The position numbers were made by a program, and so were the translations under genes. A DNA stretch of 64,000 nucleotides from CAYTID01 sp964437735 (GTDB lineage: Bacteria; Bacteroidota; Ignavibacteria; UBA10030; BY39). Positions 19,875 through 28,556 of the stretch are shown one piece after another. The stretch is from positions 23,524 to 87,523 of the forward strand of contig CAYTID010000001.1 in the NCBI GenBank assembly GCA_964437735.1, written 5' to 3'. A model generated the notes under the pieces. It worked only from the letters and a program-made list of their open reading frames with translations. It was not told the DNA's origin and did no database searches. Positions within the stretch are counted from its first letter, which is position 1, and every line of letters starts with the position of its first letter.

Positions 19875-21239
19875 TTAGTAATTACTAAATTTTTGTTTAA
19901 TTTTATTTGCAGCAATTAATATCGGATCATAAAGAGGTGAATTATTGGGAAAATATATTAAATCCAGATTAGAAATTTGATCGACTGTCAGTTTTTGCTG
20001 AATTGCAGAGCCTAAAATATTTGCGCGTAAAATTGCCCCCTCTTCTCCGAAAACATTCGCCCCCAATAATCTTCCGGTTTTTTGATCTGCAATCAATTTT
20101 AATGTAATTTTTTTACTTCCGGGCATGAATGAAACCTTGGAATATGAATGGACTGTTTCACTGATTGTTTTGTAACCGAATTTAACTACATCCGAAAAAC
20201 TCAAACCTACTCTTGCGACCTCAAGTCCGAACACTTTCATTCCGGAGGAGTTGATTGCACCCTCAAACTTTACTCTTCCTCCTGCGGCATTTATACCTGC
20301 GATTCTGCCTGTTTTAGCTGCTAAAGACGCAAGCGGAATATAAGCCGGTTTACCGGTCACTATATTTTTTACTTCGCAGCAATCACCGGCAGCATAGATA
20401 CTATCAATATTCGTTTCTTGCATATTATTCACAAAGATTGCTCCGGTGGTTCCAAGTCTTAAACCGATTTTTTTCGTATAACTTACATTCGGATAAACTC
20501 CTATTGAAATCACTATCAAGCCGGCTTCATAAGTTCCTTTATTCGTTAACACGTATCCGATTTTCTCTTTACCCGATTTTATCAATGCTTCGGTTTTCGA
20601 TTTGCCGAAAAATTCAATATTGTTTTGTTTTAATTGGTCGAGTATCTTTTCTCGTACTTCGGTTTCAAAGTTATCCAATGGTAAGTCAGTATCGTGAACG
20701 ATTTGAACTCTGATATTTCTTTTATGGAATGCTTCTGCCAATTCGATCCCGATCATCCCCCCGCCAATGATTACAACTTGTTCAGTTTTTTCAGTCTTGA
20801 GAAAATTTATAATATTTCTAACATCATCTCTTGATCTCAAATTAAAAACATTTCTGAAATCTTCATTTTCCAGATTGAGTCTTTTAGGGGAAGCGCCGGT
20901 TGCCAGAATTAATTTGTCGTAACTATAATCTTTTACCTCTCCGGAATTTAAATCGCGCACGGTAATTTTTTTTTTTTGAGATTGTAATTTTTCAAAACGA
21001 TGGAATGTTTTGACAATTATCCCTTTTTCGGCTGCAAGTTTTTCCGGAGAATAAATTTCCAACAAATTTTCATCCTTAATATCGCCGCCAATCACATACG
21101 GAGATTCACAAATCCCGTAGGATACAGTCCCCGATTGTTCGAACAATATTACTTCAGCGTGGGGATTGGTTTTTGCAGCCTGAGCAGCTGCGCTCGGACC
21201 TGCAGCTAAACCTCCTATTACTATAATTTTCTTAGTCAT
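19875..21239 (-). CDS. FAD-dependent pyridine nucleotide-disulfide oxidoreductase, CoA-disulfide reductase/NADH oxidase type
   Basis: This 454-residue flavoenzyme uses NAD(P)H to reduce CoA disulfide, polysulfide or O2 by family analogy. It has the N-terminal FAD fold (VIGGLAAGPSAAAQA), the single redox cysteine Cys44 in YGICESPYVIGG as in CoA-disulfide reductases, an NAD(P) fold (VVIIGGGMIGIELAEAF), the second FAD motif (SIYAAGDCCEV) and the dimerisation domain. There is no C-terminal rhodanese or TusA extension. Its ATG overlaps the stop of der by four bases (ATGA), indicating translational coupling. The exact substrate is undecided. Confidence 0.85.
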   Translation of the reverse strand: MTKKIIVIGGLAAGPSAAAQAAKTNPHAEVILFEQSGTVSYGICESPYVIGGDIKDENLLEIYSPEKLAAEKGIIVKTFHRFEKLQSQKKKITVRDLNSGEVKDYSYDKLILATGASPKRLNLENEDFRNVFNLRSRDDVRNIINFLKTEKTEQVVIIGGGMIGIELAEAFHKRNIRVQIVHDTDLPLDNFETEVREKILDQLKQNNIEFFGKSKTEALIKSGKEKIGYVLTNKGTYEAGLIVISIGVYPNVSYTKKIGLRLGTTGAIFVNNMQETNIDSIYAAGDCCEVKNIVTGKPAYIPLASLAAKTGRIAGINAAGGRVKFEGAINSSGMKVFGLEVARVGLSFSDVVKFGYKTISETVHSYSKVSFMPGSKKITLKLIADQKTGRLLGANVFGEEGAILRANILGSAIQQKLTVDQISNLDLIYFPNNSPLYDPILIAANKIKQKFSNY

Positions 21240-22543
21240 TTTTTCTTGAAATTTAATACTATCGGAACTCCGTTATAAATAAAATGTTCTCTGATTTTAT
21301 TTTCCAGAAATCTTATATAATTCTGCTGTATTAACGTTGGATTATTTGTAAAAAAAGAAAATACCGGCGGTTTTACCTTCACTTGCATTACATGCTTGAT
21401 CTTGATTTCTTTTCCGCTTTGCGATGAAGGCGGATTTTTGCTTATCACTTCCAGTATGATATTATTCAACTGCGAAGTCGGTATTCTTTTGTAAAGTTCG
21501 CTATTTATTGTTTTGGCAATTTCGAGTGTTTTAAAGATTCTTTGTTTTGTAAATGCTGAAATAAATATTACCGGTGCATAATCAAATTGACGCAACAAAT
21601 TTTTTACTCCCAATTCAAATTTTCTTGCAGTCGCGGTATCCTTTTCTATCAAATCCCATTTGTTGACGCAAATCATAAATCCCCTTTTCCGCTGTACTAT
21701 CTTCTCGACGATGTGCAAATCCTGCTTATCCATCCCCTGGTTTGCATCACAAATCAGCATCGCTACATCGCACCGTTCAATACTTTTAATTGTCCTGAGC
21801 GTACTGTAAAATTCTATATTTTCTTTAATGCGGCTCTTTCGTCTTAACCCGGCCGTATCAATCAATAAAAACTCTTCACCGTAATATTTAAGCACTGAAT
21901 CGATCGGATCGCGCGTAGTACCGGCAATGGGTGTTACAATATTCCTGTCTTGTCCTAATAGCGCATTTACAAATGATGATTTCCCGACATTTGGTTTTCC
22001 GACAACTGCTAATTTTAATCGTTGGTCTTTATCAATTTTTTCTCTTTTGGGGATATCTTTTGTAATTAAATCAAGAAAATCACCGATTTTTCTTCCTCCG
22101 AGTGCGGCAAGTGAAAATGGATCACCTAAACCAAGTTTGAAAAATTGAGCTGTGTTGATTTCAGCGGCAGCATTATCGACCTTATTGATGACTAAATATA
22201 TTTTTTTTGCAGACTTCCTCAAAATATTCGCAATATCCTCATCGAGTTGTGAAATACCGTCTTTGGCATCGCACATAAATATCACCGAATTTGCCTCTTC
22301 GATTGCGATTTGAGCGTGTTCGCGCATTGCCTGTTCTATGATGTCGCTCGCCCTCGGAATATACCCACCTGTATCTACAAGCGTAAATGTTTTTCCCGTC
22401 CATTCAGCTTCTGAATAATGACGATCGCGCGTAACGCCGGGAGTATCATCAACGATAGCGTTACGTTGTCCGATTATTCGATTAAATAATGTCGATTTTC
22501 CTACGTTGGGTCTGCCAACTATTGTTATTATATAATCAGTCAT
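21236..22543 (-). CDS. der: ribosome-assembly GTPase Der (EngA)
   Basis: Der is a double GTPase needed for 50S subunit maturation. The 435-residue protein has two G domains in tandem: GRPNVGKSTLFN with DTGG and NKVD in the first, and GKPNVGKSSFVN with DTAG and NKWD in the second. A KH-like C-terminal domain follows (IKIKHVMQVKVKPPVFSFFTN, ending FIYNGVPIVLNFKKK). The length is normal. It is the first gene of a minus-strand operon that continues into the flavoprotein and upp. Confidence 0.96.
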   Translation of the reverse strand: MTDYIITIVGRPNVGKSTLFNRIIGQRNAIVDDTPGVTRDRHYSEAEWTGKTFTLVDTGGYIPRASDIIEQAMREHAQIAIEEANSVIFMCDAKDGISQLDEDIANILRKSAKKIYLVINKVDNAAAEINTAQFFKLGLGDPFSLAALGGRKIGDFLDLITKDIPKREKIDKDQRLKLAVVGKPNVGKSSFVNALLGQDRNIVTPIAGTTRDPIDSVLKYYGEEFLLIDTAGLRRKSRIKENIEFYSTLRTIKSIERCDVAMLICDANQGMDKQDLHIVEKIVQRKRGFMICVNKWDLIEKDTATARKFELGVKNLLRQFDYAPVIFISAFTKQRIFKTLEIAKTINSELYKRIPTSQLNNIILEVISKNPPSSQSGKEIKIKHVMQVKVKPPVFSFFTNNPTLIQQNYIRFLENKIREHFIYNGVPIVLNFKKK

Positions 22544-22616
22544 ACGTTGTAAATTGTCTGAGTATGATAGTTAATTTTATTTAATATTACAAAAAGATTT
22601 TTTTACTAATCCAATT

Positions 22617-23036
22617 TCAGATATTTTTTGCAAATTTCGTTATCTGAGAAATCTGCTGATTGAAATTTTCAAAACCGCTGGATTTACTTATATAACCTGC
22701 CGCACCGGTTTGAAAAGCATAATTCACGTCATCTTCCCGGTCGGAAGTACTGACGATAATTACAGGAATTTCTTTAAGCTTTTTATCGGCTTTGAGAATT
22801 CTCAAAACTTCTCTCCCATCGCATCGGGGAAGATTTAAATCCAATAAAATTAAATCCGGTGTGGGAATTTCAGTTCTGTGAATAAATATATCGGTTCTAA
22901 ATAAAATATCCAGCGCTTCCTGACCATCAACCGCAAAATAAAAGTCTGCATCTACATTATTTCTCTTTAACACATATTGCAGAATTTTTAAATGCGAAGC
23001 ATTATCTTCTATAATAAGTATTTTAGGCTTTTTCAA
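22617..23036 (-). CDS. stand-alone response regulator receiver protein (Rcp1-like)
   Basis: A single receiver domain of 139 residues has no output domain. The acidic pair Glu10/Asp11, phospho-acceptor Asp66 in LILLDLNLPRCDG, the conserved Ser/Thr in IVSTSD and Lys118 in GYISKS are all present. The insertion between helix 2 and strand 3 (RTDIFIHRTEIPTPD) is typical of Rcp1-type regulators that act in phosphorelays with phytochromes or hybrid kinases. The start is a TTG at 23036. No histidine kinase lies nearby; ettA ends 9 bases upstream. Confidence 0.87.
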   Translation of the reverse strand: MKKPKILIIEDNASHLKILQYVLKRNNVDADFYFAVDGQEALDILFRTDIFIHRTEIPTPDLILLDLNLPRCDGREVLRILKADKKLKEIPVIIVSTSDREDDVNYAFQTGAAGYISKSSGFENFNQQISQITKFAKNI

Positions 23037-23045
23037 TTTTATATG

Positions 23046-24719
23046 CTATCCCCGGATCAATTTTTTATATCTGATTCGATGAGGTCTGTCGGTTTCAAGT
23101 CCCAGAACTTTCCTGCGATGTTCTTCATACTCTGAATAATTTCCATCGAACCATACCGCCTTACTATCTCCTTCAAATGCTAAAATGTGTGTGGCTACCC
23201 GGTCGAGAAACCAGCGATCGTGCGAAATTATAACAGCACATCCGGCAAAATTCATTAATGCTTCCTCGAGTGCGCGAAGAGTATTTACATCAAGATCATT
23301 TGTCGGTTCATCGAGCAGTAAAACGTTTGCGCCTTGTTTTAAAACTTTGGCAAGATGCACCCTGTTTCTCTCGCCTCCCGATAGCACACCGCATAATTTT
23401 TGCTGGTCAGTTCCGCTGAAGTTGAACCTTGCAACATAAGCACGTGAATTTATTTCCCGATTACCCAATGAAATCAAATCTTCTCCACCCGAAATCTCCT
23501 GCCATATCGATTTTTGCGGATCGAGCGGTCGATTTTGATCGACATAAGCAAGTTTTACGGTTTCACCAAGGATTATTTCCCCTTTATCAGGTTTTTCCTG
23601 AGAGGTAATCATTCGGAAAAGAGTCGTCTTTCCGGCTCCATTCGGACCGATAATACCAATAATCCCTCCGGCTGGAAGAGTGAAATTTAAATCTTCATAA
23701 AGCAAAATATCCCCGTACGACTTGACTACATTTTCAGCCTGAATAACAATATCACCTAAACGTGGACCTGAGGGAATATATATCTCAATTTCTTCCTGAC
23801 GTTTTTGATTATCTTCCGCAAGCATTTTTTCATACGAACTTATCCTTGCTTTGCTTTTTGCATGACGTCCTTTGGGATTAAGTCTGATCCACTCCAACTC
23901 TCGCTGTAATACTTTCTGCCTCTTAGATTCCTGTTTTTCTTCGACCGACAAACGTGCTTTTTTCTGTTCAAGCCATGATGAATAGTTCCCCTCAAAAGGA
24001 ATCCCTTCTCCTCTGTCAAGCTCCAGAATCCATCCTGCAACGTTATCAAGAAAGTAACGATCGTGCGTAACAGCGATGACCGTTCCTTTATATTGAGAAA
24101 GATGCTGCTCAAGCCATCCTACAGATTCAGCATCAAGATGGTTTGTCGGTTCATCAAGGAGTAAAACATCAGGTTCCTGAAGTAACAGACGGCAAAGCGC
24201 AACGCGCCGCCGTTCGCCGCCTGATATTATTGACACAGATGTTTCGGGTGGCGGACAACGAAGCGCATCCATCGCTTGTTCAAGCTTGCTATCGATATCC
24301 CACGCTCCAAGATGATCAATCTTCTCCTGAAGTTTTGCCTGCTGCTCAAGTAAAACATCGAAATCTGCGTCAGGGTCTCCGAACTTTGCGTTAATAGCCT
24401 CATATTCCTTCAGTAAGTTAACAGTCTCGCGTGCACCCTCCTCGACTATTTCCCGTACAGTTTTTGATTGATCTAATTCAGGTTCCTGAGGAAGATAACC
24501 AAATGTGATTCCTTTCTGAGCTGTTATCTGACCGAGATAATCTTTGTCAACTCCGGCAATTATCCGGAGCAATGTACTTTTTCCGGAACCGTTTAAACCA
24601 AGCACACCTATTTTTGCTCCATAATAAAAAGATAGATATATGTCTTTTAAAACCTGTTTATTCGGTTTGTGAACTTTGCCAACACCTATCATTGAAAATA
24701 TTATTTTTGTATCACTCAT
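23046..24719 (-). CDS. ettA: energy-dependent translational throttle protein EttA (ABC-F)
   Basis: EttA binds the ribosomal E site and gates the first steps of elongation by ATP level. The 557-residue soluble protein has two ABC domains (GLNGSGKSTLLRIIAG with SGGERRRVALCRLLL and LLLDEPTNHLDAESV; GPNGAGKTTLFRMI with SGGERNRVHLAKVL and LLLDEPTNDLDVNTL). The linker contains the EttA-type arm and the charged ELEWIRLNPKGRHAKSKARI segment. The length and C-terminus (RPHRIRYKKLIRG) match the family. It is encoded upstream of the receiver protein and shortly downstream of a DUF1684 lipoprotein. Confidence 0.95.
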   Translation of the reverse strand: MSDTKIIFSMIGVGKVHKPNKQVLKDIYLSFYYGAKIGVLGLNGSGKSTLLRIIAGVDKDYLGQITAQKGITFGYLPQEPELDQSKTVREIVEEGARETVNLLKEYEAINAKFGDPDADFDVLLEQQAKLQEKIDHLGAWDIDSKLEQAMDALRCPPPETSVSIISGGERRRVALCRLLLQEPDVLLLDEPTNHLDAESVGWLEQHLSQYKGTVIAVTHDRYFLDNVAGWILELDRGEGIPFEGNYSSWLEQKKARLSVEEKQESKRQKVLQRELEWIRLNPKGRHAKSKARISSYEKMLAEDNQKRQEEIEIYIPSGPRLGDIVIQAENVVKSYGDILLYEDLNFTLPAGGIIGIIGPNGAGKTTLFRMITSQEKPDKGEIILGETVKLAYVDQNRPLDPQKSIWQEISGGEDLISLGNREINSRAYVARFNFSGTDQQKLCGVLSGGERNRVHLAKVLKQGANVLLLDEPTNDLDVNTLRALEEALMNFAGCAVIISHDRWFLDRVATHILAFEGDSKAVWFDGNYSEYEEHRRKVLGLETDRPHRIRYKKLIRG

Positions 24720-24730
24720 ATCAAATTTTA

Positions 24731-25645
24731 TTAATGTTTATATTCAGTATATTTTTTCTCTCCCGCTTCAATCCGCAAATTCAGATAATTTTGTTCAGGC
24801 GGTAACGGACACGTGGCGAATTCAGAAAAAACACAAGGCGGATTGTAAGATTTATTAAAATCAAGAACAACTATATTTTCCGAATCGGGTAAGCTAGTAT
24901 AAAGGTAACGCCCCATACCGTATGTTTCCTTTCCGCTTGTCAGATCATTAAAAATTATAAACAAGTTGTTTCCATCTTTCAACGCATCTAGCTCATGGAT
25001 TTTACCATCAACCTCAAATGAAATCGCCCCCGTACAAGTATCGTTATTAACCTGATTGAGTATATTAACTATCGGTATGATTTTGGGCGGTATGTAGGGG
25101 ATAAAATCTGCCTCGAATCTCCAATCGGGATTAATTTCAAAATATTCTAATCCTTTAAAATTCAGAAATGAAGGATTTTTATTGTCCTTCAATCTAACGC
25201 CAACCTGTTCGCCCCTTTTAATAATATAAAATGTAAATGATTCATGTTTCATAATTGTTGGATTTGCTTTCCCGTCTCCATCTGACAGAAGCTGAATTTC
25301 GGTTACAAGAGAATCATTCACAGTTATTTTTACATCCTTTGCAGCTTTGAGATGCATATTCCCATTATCAAGATAAATAGAGCCAATATAGTTTAGAGTT
25401 CTGCCTTGCGGGAAAATAACTTTATTTGAAGAATCAGCTCCCATTTTATTTTCGCCTTCGGTAAGCCAAAACAGTCCTGTGAGAGTCAGCCAACTATCCG
25501 GTAGCTTAAGCCGATCATTACGTTTTTTCTGCCACTCTTGAATTTCAGAACGATATTCAAGAACATTGAAATTCTTAGTTTTACTGCAATTAAAAATTGT
25601 GAACGACAGTATTGATATTAATATAAAAAAGGATATGTATTTCAT
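24731..25645 (-). CDS. DUF1684-family lipoprotein (long form)
   Basis: A lipoprotein signal (MKYISFFILISILSFTIFNC) precedes a 284-residue DUF1684 domain. Marks of the family are SWLTLTGLFWLTEGENKMG early in the domain, TSGKETYGMGRYLY, and near the end LDFNKSYNPPCVFSEFATCPLPPEQNYLNL followed by AGEKKY. The function of DUF1684 is not established. A shorter paralog lies about 30 kb away at 55472-56122 and shares the C-terminal motif. The gene is 11 bases upstream of ettA on the same strand; its own upstream region is the tRNA-Pro repeat block. Confidence 0.85.
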   Translation of the reverse strand: MKYISFFILISILSFTIFNCSKTKNFNVLEYRSEIQEWQKKRNDRLKLPDSWLTLTGLFWLTEGENKMGADSSNKVIFPQGRTLNYIGSIYLDNGNMHLKAAKDVKITVNDSLVTEIQLLSDGDGKANPTIMKHESFTFYIIKRGEQVGVRLKDNKNPSFLNFKGLEYFEINPDWRFEADFIPYIPPKIIPIVNILNQVNNDTCTGAISFEVDGKIHELDALKDGNNLFIIFNDLTSGKETYGMGRYLYTSLPDSENIVVLDFNKSYNPPCVFSEFATCPLPPEQNYLNLRIEAGEKKYTEYKH

Positions 25646-25742
25646 ATGACAATTTATTTAATGGAAATATACAAAATTCTTAGATAAAATTTAAGGTGGG
25701 AGTGATTTTTATTAAGGAATCACAATTTGGAATATTAAGAAT

Positions 25743-25767
25743 AAAAAAAGCCGAAACACAAGTTTCG
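25743..25767 (-). terminator. intrinsic terminator downstream of tRNA-Pro
   Basis: Read on the minus strand, CGAAAC/GTTTCG arms (25762-25767 and 25752-25757) form a 6-bp stem with a TTGT loop, followed by GC and a run of seven T. It closes the transcript that starts with the tRNA and passes through the two repeat units. Confidence 0.7.
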
Positions 25768-25775
25768 ATCTCCAT

Positions 25776-25862
25776 GTCGGGGCGGCCCCAAAGGGGCAAG
25801 CGGGATTTTGCGCCGGAGGCGCATCAGCCTTCGGCTGAGGACCTACAACCTCTTTTAATTTT
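25776..25862 (-). repeat. tRNA-tail repeat, unit 1 (distal)
   Basis: On the plus strand this 87-base unit begins GTCGGGGCGG, the same ten bases that open the 3' end of the adjacent tRNA. It continues with a GCCCC-AAA-GGGGC hairpin, then GCGGGATTT as in the tRNA T arm, then two more hairpins (TGCGCC-GGA-GGCGCA and CAGCC-TTC-GGCTG), and ends GGACCTACAACCTCTT, resembling the tRNA's GAACCCGCGACCTCTT. It is far more GC-rich than the surroundings. It is about 85 percent identical by eye to unit 2. Confidence 0.8.
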
Positions 25863-25951
25863 GTCGGGGCTGCCCCCCGAAGGGACAAGCGGGATTTTGC
25901 GCCGGAGGCGCATCAACCTTCGGCTGAGAACCTACGACCTCTTTTCATTTT
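25863..25951 (-). repeat. tRNA-tail repeat, unit 2 (adjacent to tRNA-Pro)
   Basis: This is the second copy, 89 bases, directly abutting the 3' end of tRNA-Pro(CGG). It starts GTCGGGGCTG, has the same GCGGGATTT core, the identical TGCGCC-GGA-GGCGCA palindrome and ends GAACCTACGACCTCTT, closer to the true tRNA sequence than unit 1. The first palindrome is degraded here (CCCCCCGAAGGGACA) and the last has one mismatch. Confidence 0.8.
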
Positions 25952-25952
25952 G

Positions 25953-26027
25953 TCGGGGCGGCGGGATTTGAACCCGCGACCTCTTGGTCCCGAACCAAGC
26001 GCGCTAGCCGGGCTGCGCTACGCCCCG
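25953..26027 (-). tRNA. tRNA-Pro(CGG)
   Basis: Read on the minus strand from 26027, the 75 bases fold as a full cloverleaf. The acceptor is CGGGGCG/CGCCCCG with discriminator A. The D arm is GCGC...GCGC, and the anticodon stem CTTGG/CCAAG encloses the loop TTCGGGA, so the anticodon is CGG. The variable loop is AGGTC and the T arm is GCGGG-TTCAAAT-CCCGC. CCA is not encoded. It decodes CCG proline codons. miaA ends 100 bases upstream on the same strand. Confidence 0.95.
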
Positions 26028-26127
26028 TTTTCTAAATTTCGTAGTACGAATTTCGAAATACGAATATTGATAATTCAATCAGATTTAAAAATTTTCATTT
26101 GAAAGATACTAAAGATAAACAGAAAAA

Positions 26128-27057
26128 TCAATTATTTTTAAAATGTTTTATTATGTCTGTGGATAGCTTGGAAAAATCTGTATCATTATCAATCATGAAC
26201 CATTTTATTCTTTCGTCCCTTCTGAACCAAGTCAACTGTCTCTTTGCGTATCTACGGCTGTTTCGTTTGATAAGTTCAACCATCGCGGCATAATCAATTT
26301 CTCCATTCAGATGCATAAACACTTCCTGATATCCAACCGTTTGCAGCGAATTGATCTCAGATGTATATCCTATATTTTTTAATTCTTTTACCTCCTCGAT
26401 CAAGCCGTTGCTAACCATTTCGTCGACTCGCCTATTAATCCGCTCGTACAATATTTCCCTTTCCCAATCCAGTCCGATGATGATTTTTCTGAAACTGATT
26501 TCGATTTTTTCATTTTGTAATTTCGATATTGGAATTCCGGTAATAGCATATACTTCAATCGCACGAATTATTCTTCTTACATTACTTGGCAGCATTTTAG
26601 AAGCAGCATCAGGATCAAATTTCCTTAATTCATCTAAAAGTTTTTCGGAACCTTCAGAGTGTAATCTTTCGTACAATCCTTTCCTGACATGATCATCCGC
26701 AGAAGGCGCATCAAAAAATCCATCGATCAACGAATTCACATATAAACCCGAGCCGCCTACAACAATTGGTTGTTTTCCTTTTTTAAAAATCTGATCGATT
26801 CTCTCCCTTCCCTGTTTTCCGAATTCCCCTGCATTAAAAATTTCATCGGGTAAATATTCATCGATGAAATGATGCTTGCACGAATTCAGGACTCCGCGAG
26901 TCGGCTTAGCCGTACCAATGTCTAAATATTTATATATCTGTCGCGAATCTGCTGATATAATTTCGCCATCCAATTCCTTGGAAATGATTACGCTAAGTTC
27001 AGTTTTACCCGATGCGGTGGGACCAACTATTACAAGAACTTTTTTATTTTTTTCCAT
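26128..27057 (-). CDS. miaA: tRNA dimethylallyltransferase MiaA
   Basis: MiaA adds the isopentenyl group to A37 of tRNAs reading UNN codons. The 309-residue protein carries the P-loop GPTASGKTELSV, ISADSRQIYKYLDIGTAKP, the VVGGSGLYVNSLIDG motif and the C-terminal RYAKRQLTWFRRD. The length is normal. It is the last gene of the folP-cdaA-pcm-miaA run on the minus strand and precedes the tRNA-Pro gene. Confidence 0.96.
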   Translation of the reverse strand: MEKNKKVLVIVGPTASGKTELSVIISKELDGEIISADSRQIYKYLDIGTAKPTRGVLNSCKHHFIDEYLPDEIFNAGEFGKQGRERIDQIFKKGKQPIVVGGSGLYVNSLIDGFFDAPSADDHVRKGLYERLHSEGSEKLLDELRKFDPDAASKMLPSNVRRIIRAIEVYAITGIPISKLQNEKIEISFRKIIIGLDWEREILYERINRRVDEMVSNGLIEEVKELKNIGYTSEINSLQTVGYQEVFMHLNGEIDYAAMVELIKRNSRRYAKRQLTWFRRDERIKWFMIDNDTDFSKLSTDIIKHFKNN

Positions 27058-27082
27058 CAGGCTCCGTTAGTATCACCGCTAG

Positions 27083-27739
27083 TTACTTCTGCCAACCCAT
27101 TTTCCCGATCAAAGGTACAAATTTAAATCCTAAAATGTCTTTTCTTTGATAACTGTCTCCCTCCCTTGTTACCACATGGAGGTCTTGAAAATCTATGTTG
27201 CCTATCGGAATAACGAGCTTACCGCCGTTGACCAGTTGTGCCAGCAATGGTTCGGGAATTTCCGGCGCCGATGCTGTAACTATAATGCCGTCATAAGGAG
27301 CAAACTCTCCCCAACCGATTGTACCGTCGCCGCATTTTGAGACAATAGGATATTTAAGTTTATCGAATACTTTCCTTGCTTCGTTCAACAATTCCATATG
27401 TCTTTCGATAGTAAAAACTCTCGCTCCCATCTCTGCTAAAACCGCTGCCTGATAACCTGAACCAGTTCCTATTTCCAATACCTTAGCCCCTTTTTTGATT
27501 TCTAGAGCTTCAGTCATTACTGCGACGGTATAAGGCTGTGATATGGTCTGTGATAATCCTATCGGTAATGCTGAATCTTCATAAGCTCTTCCTACAAATA
27601 AATCTCCCACAAATAAGTGTCGGGGGATTTTTTCCATAGCTCGTAATAATGATTCATCATTTACATTACGCCGGCGGATTAAATCCACCATTTCCTTACG
27701 TTCGCTTTTATATCTTCCATTGCTAACAAAATCAGCCAT
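27083..27739 (-). CDS. pcm: protein-L-isoaspartate O-methyltransferase
   Basis: Pcm repairs isoaspartyl residues in aged proteins using S-adenosylmethionine. The 218-residue protein has the family motifs DSALPIGLSQTISQPYTVA, the AdoMet site VLEIGTGSGYQAAVLAEMG, and DGIIVTASAPEIPEPLLAQL followed by GGKLVIPIG. Its ATG overlaps the end of cdaA by eight bases, indicating translational coupling. Confidence 0.95.
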   Translation of the reverse strand: MADFVSNGRYKSERKEMVDLIRRRNVNDESLLRAMEKIPRHLFVGDLFVGRAYEDSALPIGLSQTISQPYTVAVMTEALEIKKGAKVLEIGTGSGYQAAVLAEMGARVFTIERHMELLNEARKVFDKLKYPIVSKCGDGTIGWGEFAPYDGIIVTASAPEIPEPLLAQLVNGGKLVIPIGNIDFQDLHVVTREGDSYQRKDILGFKFVPLIGKMGWQK

Positions 27740-28547
27740 TGGTTCTCAAACTACTCCAAATATTTTTCCAGGTTTTTTCTGTATATTTTATTAATCTGTT
27801 TCTTAATTCCTGCTGTAATTCATGCGCCGATAGTCCGGAAACTAAAACACCATTTTCCGCTATCGATAATGTTCCCCTTTCTTCGGAAACGATTACTACA
27901 ATTACATCAGCTTGTTCTGAAATCCCCAAGCCGGCACGATGTCGCATTCCCAGAATTAATTCTCCGATTCTTGTCACGTGAGAAAGCGGTAACGTACAGC
28001 GGGCAGCTTCAATAATACGATCTTTAATTATTACGGCACCATCGTGTAATGGTGATTTAGGATTGAAAATGGATATCAGTAATGCCTTGCTCACGAGCGC
28101 CTGAAGAGAAATTCCGGTTTCTACTAAACTTCTAATCCCTGTAGCCCTCGAAATAACAATCAAAGCGCCATGACGCTTTCGAGATAAATCAGCTGCAGCC
28201 GCGGCAATCTCGTCGATAGATTCCGTAACATCAATCCGTATAAATCGCCGGATTACACGATTTTTACCGATGATTACCAGAAGTCTTCTTAACTCAGGTT
28301 GAAATAATATTATAAAAGCTATTACCCAAATATCCGTTAAAGTTCTCAGCAACCAACTCATAGCTTTCAGATTGATAGCTTGAGCGAAAAAAGAAAATGC
28401 TATTATCACAAGAAGTCCGACAAAAATCTGTGCGGCGATTGTTCCCCGCATAATAGTATACAACTTGTAAAATATAATCGATACGATTGCAATATCCAGA
28501 ACATCGACTAAAGTTACAGTAATAAATCCGATTTTAAATAATTCCAA
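27732..28547 (-). CDS. cdaA: diadenylate cyclase CdaA (c-di-AMP synthase)
   Basis: CdaA makes the second messenger c-di-AMP from two ATP. The 271-residue protein has three N-terminal membrane segments and a DAC domain with SPLHDGAVIIKD (DGA motif) and LGMRHRAGLGISEQADVIVVIVSEERG (RHR motif), both intact. The start is a TTG at 28547 preceded by AGGA eight bases upstream. The folP-cdaA order, with a nine-base gap, is conserved across Bacteroidota. No YbbR-type regulator gene follows here. Confidence 0.93.
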   Translation of the reverse strand: MELFKIGFITVTLVDVLDIAIVSIIFYKLYTIMRGTIAAQIFVGLLVIIAFSFFAQAINLKAMSWLLRTLTDIWVIAFIILFQPELRRLLVIIGKNRVIRRFIRIDVTESIDEIAAAAADLSRKRHGALIVISRATGIRSLVETGISLQALVSKALLISIFNPKSPLHDGAVIIKDRIIEAARCTLPLSHVTRIGELILGMRHRAGLGISEQADVIVVIVSEERGTLSIAENGVLVSGLSAHELQQELRNRLIKYTEKTWKNIWSSLRTNG

Positions 28548-28556
28548 TTTTTATTC

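Noticed and set aside
25696..25971. Open frame of 91 codons on the plus strand across the tRNA tail repeats
   Set aside because: It translates palindromic repeat DNA and the 3' part of the tRNA on the wrong strand; no ribosome site and no protein-like composition.
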